Position numbers and translations under genes: made by a program
In this document: piece after piece, positions 10,618-20,326 of the stretch
Numbering within the stretch: the first letter of the stretch is position 1
Layout: each line of letters opens with the position of its first letter
Notes under the pieces: generated by a model
Told to the model about the DNA's origin: nothing
Seen by the model: only the letters and a program-made list of their open reading frames with translations
Databases searched by the model: none
Assembly (NCBI GenBank): GCA_963580285.1
Contig: OY757011.1
Location: forward strand, 118,549,874-118,613,873
Source of the DNA: Lucinisca nassula
Taxonomy: Eukaryota > Mollusca > Bivalvia > Lucinida > Lucinidae
Direction of reading: 5' to 3'
Length of the DNA: 64,000 nt

Positions 10618-10625
10618 TGACGTCA
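10618..10625. promoter_or_regulatory. Full CRE palindrome upstream of the kinase
   Basis: TGACGTCA about 390 bp before the kinase start. In animals this is the CREB/CREM site, and CREM drives many spermatid genes. The link to this gene is inference from position only. An AT-rich ATAAAAATATAAAG stretch near 10921-10936 could serve as a TATA-like element. Confidence 0.4.
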
Positions 10626-11013
10626 TAGTAATTAACCTTTGACACTATTGTCTTAGCAGCGGCGACGTTAATCAATGAAAACAATTAAGGAAACACGCAA
10701 CGTTCTTCCTTATGAAAGTTTTATTGCAGCTAAGAAAATTGTGATCGGATGGAAGAACACATTCTAGGAAATACGCGAATGATCTTTTGATCATTTGGTG
10801 GCATCGGGTTTCTGCAATTCTGACCAGAGAAGAATTAAAAAATACGGAATTCTGTAATTTTGCTTACAGATTGATTTTAACTAGGATCTTTGAATTTTTC
10901 GAGATATCTAGAACCAAGAAGATAAAAATATAAAGAAAAAGACTAAAAGTTAAATGTTTCGGAAATGATAAACCAAAAAGATCTCTGTAAAAGACGACAT
11001 GCAGTGACGGAAA

Positions 11014-11853
11014 ATGTCCACTCAAAGGAAATTATTGAGGATAGCGGACATCTTAACAGAGAAAGGCTACAGGATTGGTCAACAAATAGGGGAGGGGACA
11101 TATTCTAAGGTAAGAACCGTTGAACGAACGGCGGATGGAAAAACATGCGCTGTTAAGATTGTGGACAAAGAACGGGCCAGAAAAGATTACCTACAGAAGT
11201 TTATGCCAAGAGAACTTTCAGTAATACTTCAGCTTGAACATGAGAACGTGGTTAAGACCTACCAAGTCATACAAACGAGGAACTTTGTGTTTCAGATAAT
11301 TCAATATGCAGAAAATGGTGATCTTTTGCAGATAGTCCAAAATGGCGGACCCCTTGACGAAGAGAAAGCAAAACAGACGTTTAAAGATATTTGTAAAGGA
11401 ACCCAGTATCTTCATGATAAAAACATTGCTCATAGAGATTTGAAATGTGAAAATATCCTGATTCTTGGGAATTCCTCTGCTGTTATAAGTGACTTTGGAT
11501 TTGCAAGGGCTTTTGCACCAACAGACGACCTTATGTGCAAGACGTTTTGTGGCAGCACTGCGTACGCATCTCCGGAACTACTTCATGGATTTCAATATAA
11601 TCCAAAAATTAACGACATTTGGAGTCTAGGAATTATTTTGTATGTTATTGTATGTGGTGGCATGCCATTTGATGACACTAATATCAAAGCAATGCTTGAC
11701 AAACAAATCGAAAAAGATATTCAGTTTCCATCTCGTCTGAACGACAAAATCAATTTAAAAATAAAAAATCTCGTTTTTCATGCTCTAGAACCAGATACCA
11801 GAAAACGCTCAACGATTAAACAAATTCTAAGTGCTGATTGGTTTAAAGACTAA
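11014..11853 (+). CDS. Testis-specific serine/threonine kinase (TSSK family), intact single exon
   Basis: A 279-residue kinase with almost nothing outside the catalytic domain, which starts near residue 18. Glycine loop GEGTYSKV at 26-33, ATP lysine K48 (CAVK), alpha-C glutamate E67, catalytic loop HRDLKCEN at 140-147, DFGFAR at 160-165, activation-loop threonine in KTFCGST at 176-182 (the site TSSKs usually phosphorylate), SPE in place of APE at 186-188, DIWSLG at 201-206, and the subdomain XI arginine R265. The FCGSTAYASPELL and DIWSLGIILY wording is characteristic of TSSKs, which act in sperm formation and flagellar function. The length matches short members such as TSSK3/6. The ATG is the first of the frame, in context GGAAAATGT. 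No introns, so it may be a retrogene, as often in this family. Subtype cannot be settled by eye. Confidence 0.93.
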   Translation: MSTQRKLLRIADILTEKGYRIGQQIGEGTYSKVRTVERTADGKTCAVKIVDKERARKDYLQKFMPRELSVILQLEHENVVKTYQVIQTRNFVFQIIQYAENGDLLQIVQNGGPLDEEKAKQTFKDICKGTQYLHDKNIAHRDLKCENILILGNSSAVISDFGFARAFAPTDDLMCKTFCGSTAYASPELLHGFQYNPKINDIWSLGIILYVIVCGGMPFDDTNIKAMLDKQIEKDIQFPSRLNDKINLKIKNLVFHALEPDTRKRSTIKQILSADWFKD

Positions 11854-12246
11854 CGCTTTATTTACCCATATTTGACAATGGACATTATAAGTTTGATTGG
11901 TCCATTTTCAATTGTAGGTGTGTAGGTTTGTTATATTTAATGTAAGTGTTACAAAACATGTATACTCTTTGAGAGTTCTGCGGCGTCTGATCTGGCTCTA
12001 CACTGTCAACGTTCCAAAAAGGGACGCTATGCATATATGGATTAAACAATATTTTTCCATGTATGTTTGTTGTCCCTTCCAACTTTCAAAACGCAGCAGA
12101 CGACATTATTATTTTTCAGAGAAAACCGTGTTTGTCAGTTCATTTGGACCCTCTATAAATGTCAAGTTAGATAGCCGATTCACAAATCTGTATCCATGTC
12201 ATGGTTTAAAACTTGTTCGAGTCAATGAAGTTTGGCTGTACATGTT

Positions 12247-12484
12247 TTAAGGGGAACGGGGACATCTTCAGGGGAGGCAAATCCTGCAAAAATATTTTTG
12301 TCTCCCATTTCAATAGGGGTCAACTCTTAAAGAAGTGAACTTGCTCCTGAGGAGCAAATTCTTTCCCTTAAGAGTAGACCCCTTTTCAGTCGGACGGGGC
12401 TTATAGAAAAGCGAACAGGAAGTCCCGAAAGTTATCTCCCCTTGAAAAATGGCGGAAAAATCTGCCAGGTGTTCCCATTCCTTT
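12247..12484 (-). mobile_element. TTAA MITE family 3 (GGGGAATGG TIR), copy 1
   Basis: TTAAGGGGAACGGGGACATC at left, and AGGTGTTCCCATTCC at right with the final TTAA lost. The middle has CAACTCTTAAAG...CTTAAGAGTAGACCCC. Matches 21378-21592 and 22533-22777 in reverse. Confidence 0.85.
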
Positions 12485-12719
12485 TTTCTTCTTCTAAATC
12501 ACATTTCGGTTGTCAGGTATTATGCAACTGGTCTTAAGTTTGATAAATAAATTCAGATGTGTGTTATATTCCCCATCAAATCAAAACAGTCAAAGCTAGA
12601 ATCGTATAATGAACGTCAAAGTGCAGATGCAACCTAAAGTCGTATAATTAGCAGTAAAGAGCACCGACTATTTAAACATAAGACCTCTCAGCCCTGTGAG
12701 TGAGACGCAAAATTCTACA

Positions 12720-12925
12720 ACAGAATATGAGGCGTTCTTACTACTCCGGCTTTCACCCAACTGATCATCGATCGGCTCATTATAAGGGAAATTATTTAGA
12801 ATAGCCGCAAAACCAACAAACACACGCACGCACGCATAGACAGACAATATCGATCTGCACCATGATACGTACCAGTGGCATTGCTAGACCAACAAACACA
12901 CGCACGCAAGCATAGACAGACAGTT
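12720..12925. repeat. SINE-D tail fragment and local duplication
   Basis: TTTCACCCAACTGATCATCG and ATCGGCTCATTATAAGGGAA match the SINE-D body. ACCAACAAACACACGCACGC occurs twice (about 12811 and 12889), each followed by a CATAGACAGACA-type end. This is a tandem duplication of about 78 bp. Confidence 0.65.
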
Positions 12926-12956
12926 TGATACCAGCGGCATTGTTAAACCTTCAAAT

Positions 12957-13192
12957 GAGCCCCGCCAAGCGAATTTGTGTCTTCGAGCATACCGTCATGA
13001 CAAATTTTAACTGCGCATGCCCAGCCATTCAGAGGGGCCAGGGATATGGGTTTCTGTCTGAAGGTTCCTCTTGATTCCCTGCTTGTATGAGCGAGCAGCG
13101 AAGGTTCTGGCGAGACTGCGCGGATGCGCAGGCTCGCCTGAACCTTCGCTGCTCGAAGAGGCGATAAGTACCAAAATCGCTTGACGGGGCCC
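12957..13192 (+). mobile_element. MITE K (GCCCCGCCAAGCGA TIR), copy 1
   Basis: TIR GAGCCCCGCCAAGCGAA at left against TCGCTTGACGGGGCCC at right. Central palindrome GCAGCGAAGGTTCTGGCGAG / CTCGCCTGAACCTTCGCTGC around a GCGCGGATGCGC core. The second copy at 35749-35983 is nearly identical in layout. Any reading frame here is a by-product of the repeat. Confidence 0.88.
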
Positions 13193-13528
13193 AAATAGAC
13201 CTTATAGCAACCAGCGAAGATTCTGATCAGCCTGTGCATTCTTCGTGGCTCACATGAGCCTTCAGTGCTCTGGCTACACCGGGTGGATGAACATCTGCAT
13301 AAATACATTAAGATCAGCTAAATTTAAGACAAATTCTGCTTTTAAAGCAGATTTAAATTATTTCTGCTGTTCTTTCTTTGTGTTTCCTACACCTAGTCCT
13401 CAAGAATGAGACCACCTTTGTTGAGCAGTCCCAAAGGTGGTCTTAATATAGGAATGTTTCTATTTTTAGGTTTGTGATGCCCCTTTCAATGGTGTCATTT
13501 TTGCCAATAAACGCACTTCTTTGCAGCT
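13193..13528. other. Repeat remnants, no gene
   Basis: Holds a GATTCTGATCAGCCTGTGCA remnant and a clean hairpin AGACCACCTTTG / CAAAGGTGGTCT near 13408-13444. No coding signal. Confidence 0.5.
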
Positions 13529-13542
13529 GACACTACATGTAT

Positions 13543-13668
13543 CGGCCCCGCCCGTTGGGGCTTGAAGAAATAAATGGTAAAAGTCCAACAAAATTGGAAG
13601 CAACGTCTCCAAAATGGCCTATATAGTGTTGACGGGGGCGTTAAACATCAAATCAAACAAACAACCAA
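13543..13668 (+). repeat. Short SINE-B with internal deletion and target duplication
   Basis: Only 126 bp, yet it has both SINE-B ends (CGGCCCCGCCCGTTGGGGCT and GGGGGCGTTAAACATCAAAT) and a 14-bp direct repeat GACACTACATGTAT at 13529-13542 and 13669-13682. About 170 bp of the middle is missing. Confidence 0.88.
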
Positions 13669-13682
13669 GACACTACATGTAT

Positions 13683-14700
13683 AGTGTGATTCCTTTAAGA
13701 GCTTTCACAACAAATGCCAATTATTTTCTTGCACATATTATAGATAATAAATATGAGAATCCATAAACAAAGACAAATAAACAGAACTTACAAAATGCAC
13801 CACACAACTTCACTGGAATTCTCAGAAATGTATCCACACCTATTCCGTCCACATTCGCGCACTGTTTAAATCTAAATTGTTCACCGATGACATCGGATTA
13901 AAATTCAGTAATAACGCTCCTAAACCATTTTAAGTGCTGCCAAAAGATTTAAACTTTCCATTTTTTTAAAAGAATTAATCCACTTAATGACTAACACATT
14001 TAAGCCTAACGTCCCAAAATAGGACATTTACAAATAGAAATCCCAAATTAGACACAACAATGCACACCGTCTGATCAGGATCCACACCATTCGCTTTAAT
14101 CATAGACTTTGTTTTATGAAATTTACAACAAATAAAACAAGTTGACAGCTATTGAATCGTAAACTGAACTGTCTAAAGCTGTTCCATGTGCCAGTATGGA
14201 CTGGTATGGCCTCTCAAGAAGATTTAAAACTAAACTGGGCAGGTGTTATTGATGTATGTTTAGATGCCCAGGTCAGTCGGCAATTCATCTATATACAAAC
14301 CAGCCGACAAACATCCCAAAAATAAGAACAGACACAGTAGACCCTTCGAAAAATAGCCGAACTTCAATAACTCGAATACCTTTTGGGCCACGAAAATTTG
14401 ATCGAGATAGAGGCAGTTCGAACTACTGAGGGTTTGATCCAAGTAACAGGTCAGAGACATAATGGGAATCACTTAAGTATATCTTTACGAGGTATGTTGT
14501 GTGTGCTCATTAGAATCGCCTCATTACGAAAGCGTTACGGGCCATATTCATTATGATATTTTGGGGTCGATTGTTTCAAAGTTATAAAGCCCAAGTGTCT
14601 CTTCAGTGCTTAAGTCCACGTTACTATTAATCAGTTTTAGGAATTTATAGAAAATAGCGCCGTTAATTGTATCGCAGTAAGGCCATCGTGTTGCGTAATA
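13683..14700. other. No gene seen; weak pogo-like end
   Basis: AT-rich. CAGTAGACCCTTCGAAAAAT at 14337 followed by TCGAA-type motifs resembles the start of pogo/Tigger-type transposons, as does 16741. A half MITE L palindrome lies at 14500-14525. Nothing coding recognised. Confidence 0.4.
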
Positions 14701-14709
14701 GGGTTATCT

Positions 14710-14825
14710 AATACGGCGCCTGATCAGGGTCTACACTATTTACTTACAGTACAGGAATTTAAAGTTAAGACGACGCATAAAGCAGCGTCTGATCAGGGTC
14801 TACATTGTTTGCTTACAGTACAGGA
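14710..14825. repeat. Two half-palindromes of the GATCAGGGTCTACA type
   Basis: GCGCCTGATCAGGGTCTACA and GCGTCTGATCAGGGTCTACA, each followed by TTTGCTTACAGTACAGG-like sequence. Direct repeat of about 65-70 bp. Confidence 0.75.
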
Positions 14826-14834
14826 AAGTAAGAG

Positions 14835-15051
14835 TTAACTCTTATCATGCTGTTCACGACAACCCCTATCTTTGGAAACAGTGTAGATCCAGATCAGATG
14901 GCTGGCTTCTGAAGAAGCCATCTGATCAGGATCTACACTGTTTGACATTCAGTTTATGAATTTGTAGGAATAAATTACATCAAGTAATCTGATTGGTTCA
15001 AAGTCAGAGATGGGTGTGGCTAAAATGAATATTCAGCAAGAGAAGAGTTAA
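14835..15051 (+). mobile_element. TTAA MITE family 1, copy 1
   Basis: TTAA at both ends (14835-14838, 15048-15051) with subterminal CTCTTATC / AGAGAAGAG. Contains the palindrome AACAGTGTAGATCCAGATCA / TGATCAGGATCTACACTGTT at about 14878-14941 and ATTACATCAAGTAATCTGAT. TTAA duplication with short TIRs points to piggyBac-type mobilisation. Confidence 0.85.
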
Positions 15052-15650
15052 AGGATATGTTAACAGTCTAAGTCAGCGTTCAGGATCATTTCGAGGCAAT
15101 CGACACACCAGAACTCTCAGTGCATTTATTTCTGTATGAAAAACAACAAGCAAAATGTCTTCAAAGTTTGTGTATCTACTTACTCAAAATAAAGCATTCA
15201 TTGTCCGTCTTAAGAACCTTTGTGACCCAGTCTGTCCATACAGTGACCAACAAATACGCTGCTGGTACTGTGTGGACGCGCGGGTTGATCTGAGTCTTCG
15301 CTGGACGAACATGTCCGAAATGAAATTTTCACTTGACGCGACAAACAAGCCACGCCATAAGAAAACCTGTTTTTGTCATTTACGAACAACAAAGGTGCAG
15401 ATCAGCATGCACCTCTGCACATTCTAATCAGCACATTCGCATTCGCTGGTTGGATAGTATAAATATATAAAATTTCAAAACTCTTGCTATTCTGTTTAGC
15501 TGAGCAGGCCTGTTTGCATCTTACCTGGTTGAAAACCGCGAAGACAGACTTGCTCGTGGCTCATGTAATCTTTACATTTGGATTCCATATCCCCTTTAAA
15601 CCGTGTTATATCAATACCGTGTTGTAGTGAACATGTGGATTTGTTTTGTT
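15052..15650. other. No gene seen
   Basis: Short open frames without recognisable domains. AGGTGCAGATCAGCATGCACCT at about 15393 is a small palindrome of the dispersed AGATCAGC type. Confidence 0.5.
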
Positions 15651-15651
15651 T

Positions 15652-15918
15652 TTGTTTGATTTGATGTTTAACGTTCCCGTCAACACAAAAAGGTCGTTTT
15701 GGAGACGTTGCTTCCAATTTTGTGGGACTTTTACCCGACATTGAGATGAAATGACATCTCAAGCCCTGTCACCAATTGAAACCAATAGAATTTATAAGCA
15801 TGGACAGTCCGACTCGCACCGCTTTGCCTGGGCAAGTTTAGATCCTCTTAGCGGTTTACCAGTACTCGTGTGGAGTCGGATTCAGCTCTTTTCTTCAAGC
15901 CCCAATGGGCGGGGGCCG
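15652..15918 (-). repeat. SINE-B copy
   Basis: Minus orientation: GTTTGATTTGATGTTTAACG at left (tail), GAGATGAAATGACATCTCAA in the middle, TCAAGCCCCAATGGGCGGGG at the 5' end. Near full length. Confidence 0.88.
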
Positions 15919-15929
15919 CGTGAATAAGT

Positions 15930-16240
15930 GGAGTACCCGGGGAAAACCCACCTGGGGCCAGTTGTTCAAAGCATCGTTACCTTAACGAGCTCATTAGTGG
16001 TCATGTTGTTAACTGTTCTAGTAAGTTTAATATTTGAAAAAAAAGAGTATTTTTTGCAAAAAATGTGAGCACCTGCTCACATTTTTTTATAGCAAGAATA
16101 TTAGCAAATTTTCCATAATAAAGGGTCAAAGTTTTAATGATACGTTAACTAACGACGTCGTTAGTTTTGAACAACTGGCCCCAGATCTTTCGTTGAAGAA
16201 CTTGGCGTCTCACATGTGACCCGAGCCAAGCTCTATTTAG
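15930..16240. repeat. SINE-D fragments split by unrelated sequence
   Basis: GGAGTACCCGGGGAAAACCC at 15930 and GGCGTCTCACATGTGACCCG at 16203 are SINE-D body pieces (minus sense). Between them, the block CTGGGGCCAGTTGTTCAAAG...GAACAACTGGCCCCAG (15951-16187) is bounded by a 16-bp inverted repeat, suggesting a TIR element inserted in the SINE. Confidence 0.7.
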
Positions 16241-16436
16241 AGATTCATCACCCGTGTGTATTTTGTTTTGAGACATTCGGACTTCAGTGACTCGAATAAT
16301 TTTGAGACTCTGGTTATTTGGTTCTAGTGAAGACAGATAAAGTTCGAACCAAGGAGGGGCACTATTAGTGCCATACTAGGAGGAATAATGGAGATAATTG
16401 TGGGATATCTTCTCGGTGTTCTATATTATAAATGTA

Positions 16437-16494
16437 TGTTGTTTATACTGATAAGAATCGCCTCATCGAGGCGATTCTAATGAGTACACATAGC
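16437..16494. repeat. MITE L-type palindrome
   Basis: ATAAGAATCGCCTC / GAGGCGATTCTAAT inverted repeat with ATG(T/C)TGT-type flanks. The sequence 16495-16740 around it has no recognised feature. Confidence 0.75.
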
Positions 16495-16776
16495 ATAAAT
16501 TTGCAAGATAAAAGAAAATCACACTACATTATCCTAATATTCTATTTGGAGGGATTCTCTTTGGGACTCAAGAAGGGGTTCGACTCATCCATGGTAAACG
16601 AGCCATCGGGGCCATTGAAGTTCTAGTGTAGTTACCTAGGGTAGATTGGTAAACCCAAAAAGCTACCTAAATATTAAATTTTATCATCTGGTGTTCAAAA
16701 CGACCTGGAAAAGTTCAATAAATAAACTGTTTTGTGACTACAGTAGATCTTCGAATGCTCGAACCCGAGGCTCGAA

Positions 16777-16916
16777 CACATAGACATAGACATAGAATAT
16801 TTATTGTGTCGATTATTCGTAACAGTATTACATAAACCCTGTAGGGCTTTTACTTCGACAAAACTATGAAAAACAACAAGTAAATTAAGAAAAAAAAAAA
16901 AAAAAAAAAAAAACAG
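16777..16916 (-). mobile_element. 3' end of another LINE
   Basis: On the minus strand: AATAAATATTCTATGTCTAT plus further TATGTC repeats at the 3' end, preceded by CCCTACAGGGTTTATGTAAT. Microsatellite-tailed LINE 3' ends of this form match the TTCTA tail of the LINE at 21118-21148. An A-tract (16890-16913) bounds it on the right. Confidence 0.5.
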
Positions 16917-17124
16917 GAATGGACGTTGTGAAGTAAACAAACAAAATATAAAAGGCGAAATGAAAAATTAGATTTTTAATCAAATCAAAGTCTACAGAAC
17001 CGTGGTAGTCGAGAATTATAAAGAGTCAGGTGAGAAAAAAGTGTCCTTAAATACCTGTGAAGTTTGAATTGCGTGCGGCAAGCTGTAAATGAATAAACTT
17101 TGATTGATTGTGCACCGGACTGAA

Positions 17125-18021
17125 ATGGCTGAATTCACCAGTGTGTTTGTTGATGGCGCATGCCGGAATAACGGTCAGGAGAACCCCCAGGGAGGCTGTG
17201 TGGTGTATTGGGGAGAGGAAAATCCACAGAACACCAGCGAGTATCTTCTAGGCGAGAAACAGACTAACAATCGGGCGGAGCTAACAGCTGCTATCATTGC
17301 CCTAGCCCAAGCCAAGCACCAGCAGATACAAAATGTACGGATAACCACTGACAGCAGGTATATTAAAGAGGGAATTACAAAATGGATTGTATCGTGGAAA
17401 GCAAACAGTTGGAAAACAAAAAAGAAAACTGATGTTTTGAACAAAGACCTTCAAAGGCTACTTATTGACAGTCTTTCGAGGGAGATAAATGTGAACTGGT
17501 GCTGGGTAGAAGGTCATGCAGAAGTGACTGGAAACATCAAGGCAGACGAACTGGCGAAGTCAGGAATTTCGGCAGAAAGCTGTTACTGGCAGAACATGCT
17601 AAAAATTACGGAGACCGAGGTGAATGCAGAAAACAAGTCAGTCCGTGAGTCAAGAAGACGTGACGTCCATCAGGAGAAGGAGTCCAGGAAGAGCGATGTA
17701 CTACCAACAAGGGATTTCAACTGTGGCATATGTACAGACCCTCTCTCTGATGATGGTATCCAGTGTGGAGATTGTAAGTTGTGGTATCACTATGTTTGCT
17801 CTAAATTGCCATCTTATCAGCTATACATGTATGAAAATTCCCAGAGAAAGTACACCTGTGAGAAATGCTCAGATATAGATGATGATTTCAGTAGGAAATA
17901 TGAGAATATGGTGGTTATGTCAAGAACAGAGGGAAAATGCCAAACACAGATTAAACCCGATGACAGACTTTCAAAATCTATCACCACCACTTGTATGCGG
18001 AGGTCGGAAGTCAGATTGTAG
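17125..18021 (+). pseudogene. LINE ORF1, N-terminal part: RNase H1-like domain plus PHD finger
   Basis: Start taken at the ATG 17125. Residues 5-150 form a complete RNase H1-type domain: VFVDGAC (D10), NNRAELTAA (E52), ITTDSRY (D76), W-rich WIVSWKANSWKTKKK handle region, VEGHAEVTGN (H131) and ADELAKSG (D141), so all catalytic acids and the histidine are present. It resembles cellular RNase H1 rather than the RNase H that normally follows the RT. Then FNCGICTDPL, QCGDCKLWYHYVC and YTCEKC give a C4HC3 PHD finger (about 17719-17875). PHD fingers in ORF1 are known from CR1 elements; an N-terminal RNase H is unusual. The frame ends early at 18019-18021; the protein continues in another frame from about 17991. 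Confidence 0.85.
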
Positions 18022-18374
18022 TGAAACTAAAGGACAAAACCATACAAACAGAAAACAGGAACATGAAAGATAAAGCTATCCAGACAGAAACAGAAAATAG
18101 TAAGAAGACTCCAATAATACCGTGTACAGATAAAGAAGCCCAAACACTGGAATCCTTCAAATCTATAAGTAAATGTTTGACTGAATTTCAAGATGGAACA
18201 ATACAAAGACTAGAAAATAGTTTCGTAAATGCCATAGATAACTTTGCCAAGGTCCACAACAATACAGCCGATCTTAACAGTCAAATACGTAAACTGACAC
18301 AGGAGAGGGACACACTAAAACTGCAGAAAAAAACAAGCCCCTTCTACAGCAAATCAAGAAATGAAGAAATGTAG
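17991..18374 (+). pseudogene. LINE ORF1, middle part: dynein-light-chain-type motifs and coiled-coil start
   Basis: Continuation of ORF1 in a shifted frame. It contains DKTIQTE (18033-18053), DKAIQTE (18069-18089) and DKEAQTL (18129-18149). The first two fit the known LC8/DYNLL recognition pattern (D/S)Kx(T/V/I)Q(T/V)(D/E); the third lacks the residue before Q. A helical segment with heptad-like spacing follows (IRKLTQERDTLKLQKK). A second frame break at about 18350-18450 leads into the next part. Confidence 0.75.
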
Positions 18375-18453
18375 TTGCCTGACCTAACAATCAAAGGTTG
18401 AGAGCCTGGAAAAAGAAGCAGATAAATTAAGACGACAGTATTACGATGCGAAC

Positions 18454-19494
18454 ATGGAAAAAGAAATTGAGGTATCCAAACAAAGTGGAGCCATGACCAT
18501 ATTAAACCAGAAATACGAATCAGCTAATGCACAGGTAGAAATACTACAGCAAGATGTCGAGACTATGGAAAAGAGACTGAAGATTAAGAATGATATCATC
18601 TTAGACCTTGAAGAAAAAGTTAAGAAGCAGAATGCGGAGATGTTGCAACTGCAAGATGAAATGCTATCCTGGAAAATGCATGCTTCCAGAAAAGATGATG
18701 CTTTGCTGAAAATTAGTAGAGGTGAAAACCAATCTATAGAAGTGTCATCAGCAAGATCTAACATAAAACACAACAGAGAAGAAAAGAAGACAAATGGTCA
18801 AGAACATACTACTACTTCTAAACGAAAGGCTTCAGTGGATGTTATAGATGTAGAGAATATTACAGACAAGAAGAAAGTGTTGCTGCTTGGTATTTCAAAC
18901 ACAAAGTTCATCAACACTAGTCATCTATCGAACAGTAATGTTGAAGTTGAAAAGCTTCCAAAGTATACACTAAACGAAGCACAGGAATTTGTAGATACGT
19001 TTGAAAAAGATGAAAAGAAATTTGATGCCTTCGTGTTGCACTTGTTTGAAAACGACATCACAGAGGAGGCCCCAGAGTACTGCTCCGAGAAGCTACATCA
19101 AATATGTACAGATATAAGACAGCAAGCAAAAGATTCAAAAGTTGTTGTGTCAATGGGACTACCCCGTAGAAATGAGAGAATTAATAAGAAGGTTATTAAG
19201 TTGAATGCTCTTCTACAGGAGAAGCTATGCGACATGGAACACGTTTATCTCTGTGATAATAGCAATCTCTTTTATCGAGGCCAACCATCACGTGGCATCC
19301 TTAATGTGGACGGGAAACATCTAACACTTCAAGGAACACAAAAACTGGGAGCAAATCTGAAATCTGCTGTCTATAAGGCTCTTGGAGAACCAGCTAGTAA
19401 TGGAGGAAACAGACCGAATGGTTTCTACGGTAGAAGATATGGCGGTCCATGGAGAAGTAGACCAAGATATGGTTATCAAGGAAGATATAACTAA
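18454..19494 (+). pseudogene. LINE ORF1, C-terminal part: coiled coil, SGNH-like domain, RG/Y tail
   Basis: 346 codons. Residues 1-90 are a coiled coil (VEILQQDVETMEKRLKIKND and following). After a charged linker with KRKA, residues about 144-305 look like the SGNH/GDSL fold found in CR1 ORF1: VLLLGISNTKFI in place of the GDS block, LHLFENDI in place of GxND, and DGKHLTLQG for the DxxH block. The Ser, Asn, Asp and His positions are present, but the GDS aspartate is replaced by Ile. The end is rich in Gly, Arg and Tyr (FYGRRYGGPWRSRPRYGYQG), typical of RNA binding. The stop TAA is followed at once by the ATG of ORF2. Confidence 0.8.
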
Positions 19495-19881
19495 ATGAGG
19501 AAACATCAATTATCCATAAATATTGGTTACTGGAACATAAATAAACTGATTTCAAAACATGTAGATAAATCAAAGGAGGACGTTTTCAAAAGATGTATCA
19601 ATAATAGTGACATTGTTGGACTTGCGGAAGTGAAATGTGATATAAGTAACTGTAGTTTTGATGAACATATACCTTATTATGTTGAAAGAAAAGGAAACAA
19701 GGGAAATCAAAGTTATGGCGGTTTAGGAATATTGATAAGGAAGGGGTTACACAATTTTCTGAAGAAACTTGAAAGATACTGTGAGTTATGGTGTTTAGAT
19801 ACAAATATTGACAAAACAAAAGCAATAATATTTAATAAAATTGGAAAGTTATTACCATATCAGTTTTATTTTAAAGATTAA
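19495..19881 (+). pseudogene. LINE ORF2 remnant: endonuclease start fused to RT thumb
   Basis: Starts at the ATG touching the ORF1 stop. INIGYWNINKLISK and DIVGLAEVKCD are the first two blocks of an APE-type endonuclease (the E of GLAEV is the metal-binding glutamate). After GGLGILIRKG (about 19750) the frame jumps to LERYCELWCLDTNIDKTKAI, which belongs after the RT catalytic box, so about 2 kb of ORF2 is deleted in frame. Further thumb sequence (KTYKYLGVVFAASGSF) follows in another frame up to about 20050 with stops. Confidence 0.82.
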
Positions 19882-20326
19882 CAAATTGAAAATGTTAAAA
19901 CTTATAAGTATTTGGGAGTTGTTTTTGCAGCATCCGGTTCTTTTTCATATGCAAAATCTGATCTTTATAACCGGGGCCTTAAGGCATTTTTCAAACTTAA
20001 AAGTATTTTTGGTGATCTTTCTCCCAATATAAGACACACGTTTACATATCTTTGATCATACAATCAAACCCATCCTGCAATATGGAAGTGAAGTTTGGGG
20101 GGTATGCTCTTCAATATCGGCATCAGTACGTAATGAGCCAGAATTCAAGTTAAAAAGTGCTTACAGGAATTTTGAGTGTGAGAAGTTATCAACAAAATAT
20201 TACAAGTACATTTTAGGTGTCCACAAAAGAGAAACAAATTTAGCAATTTTTGGCTAATTAGGGAGAACGCCTTCTTTTATTGATATATTATGTGGTATCA
20301 TTAAATATTTTAAGAGAATTGAAACA

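Noticed and set aside
12943..13308. 121-codon minus-strand frame
   Set aside because: Coincides with MITE K and recurs at 35726-35986 with the second copy.
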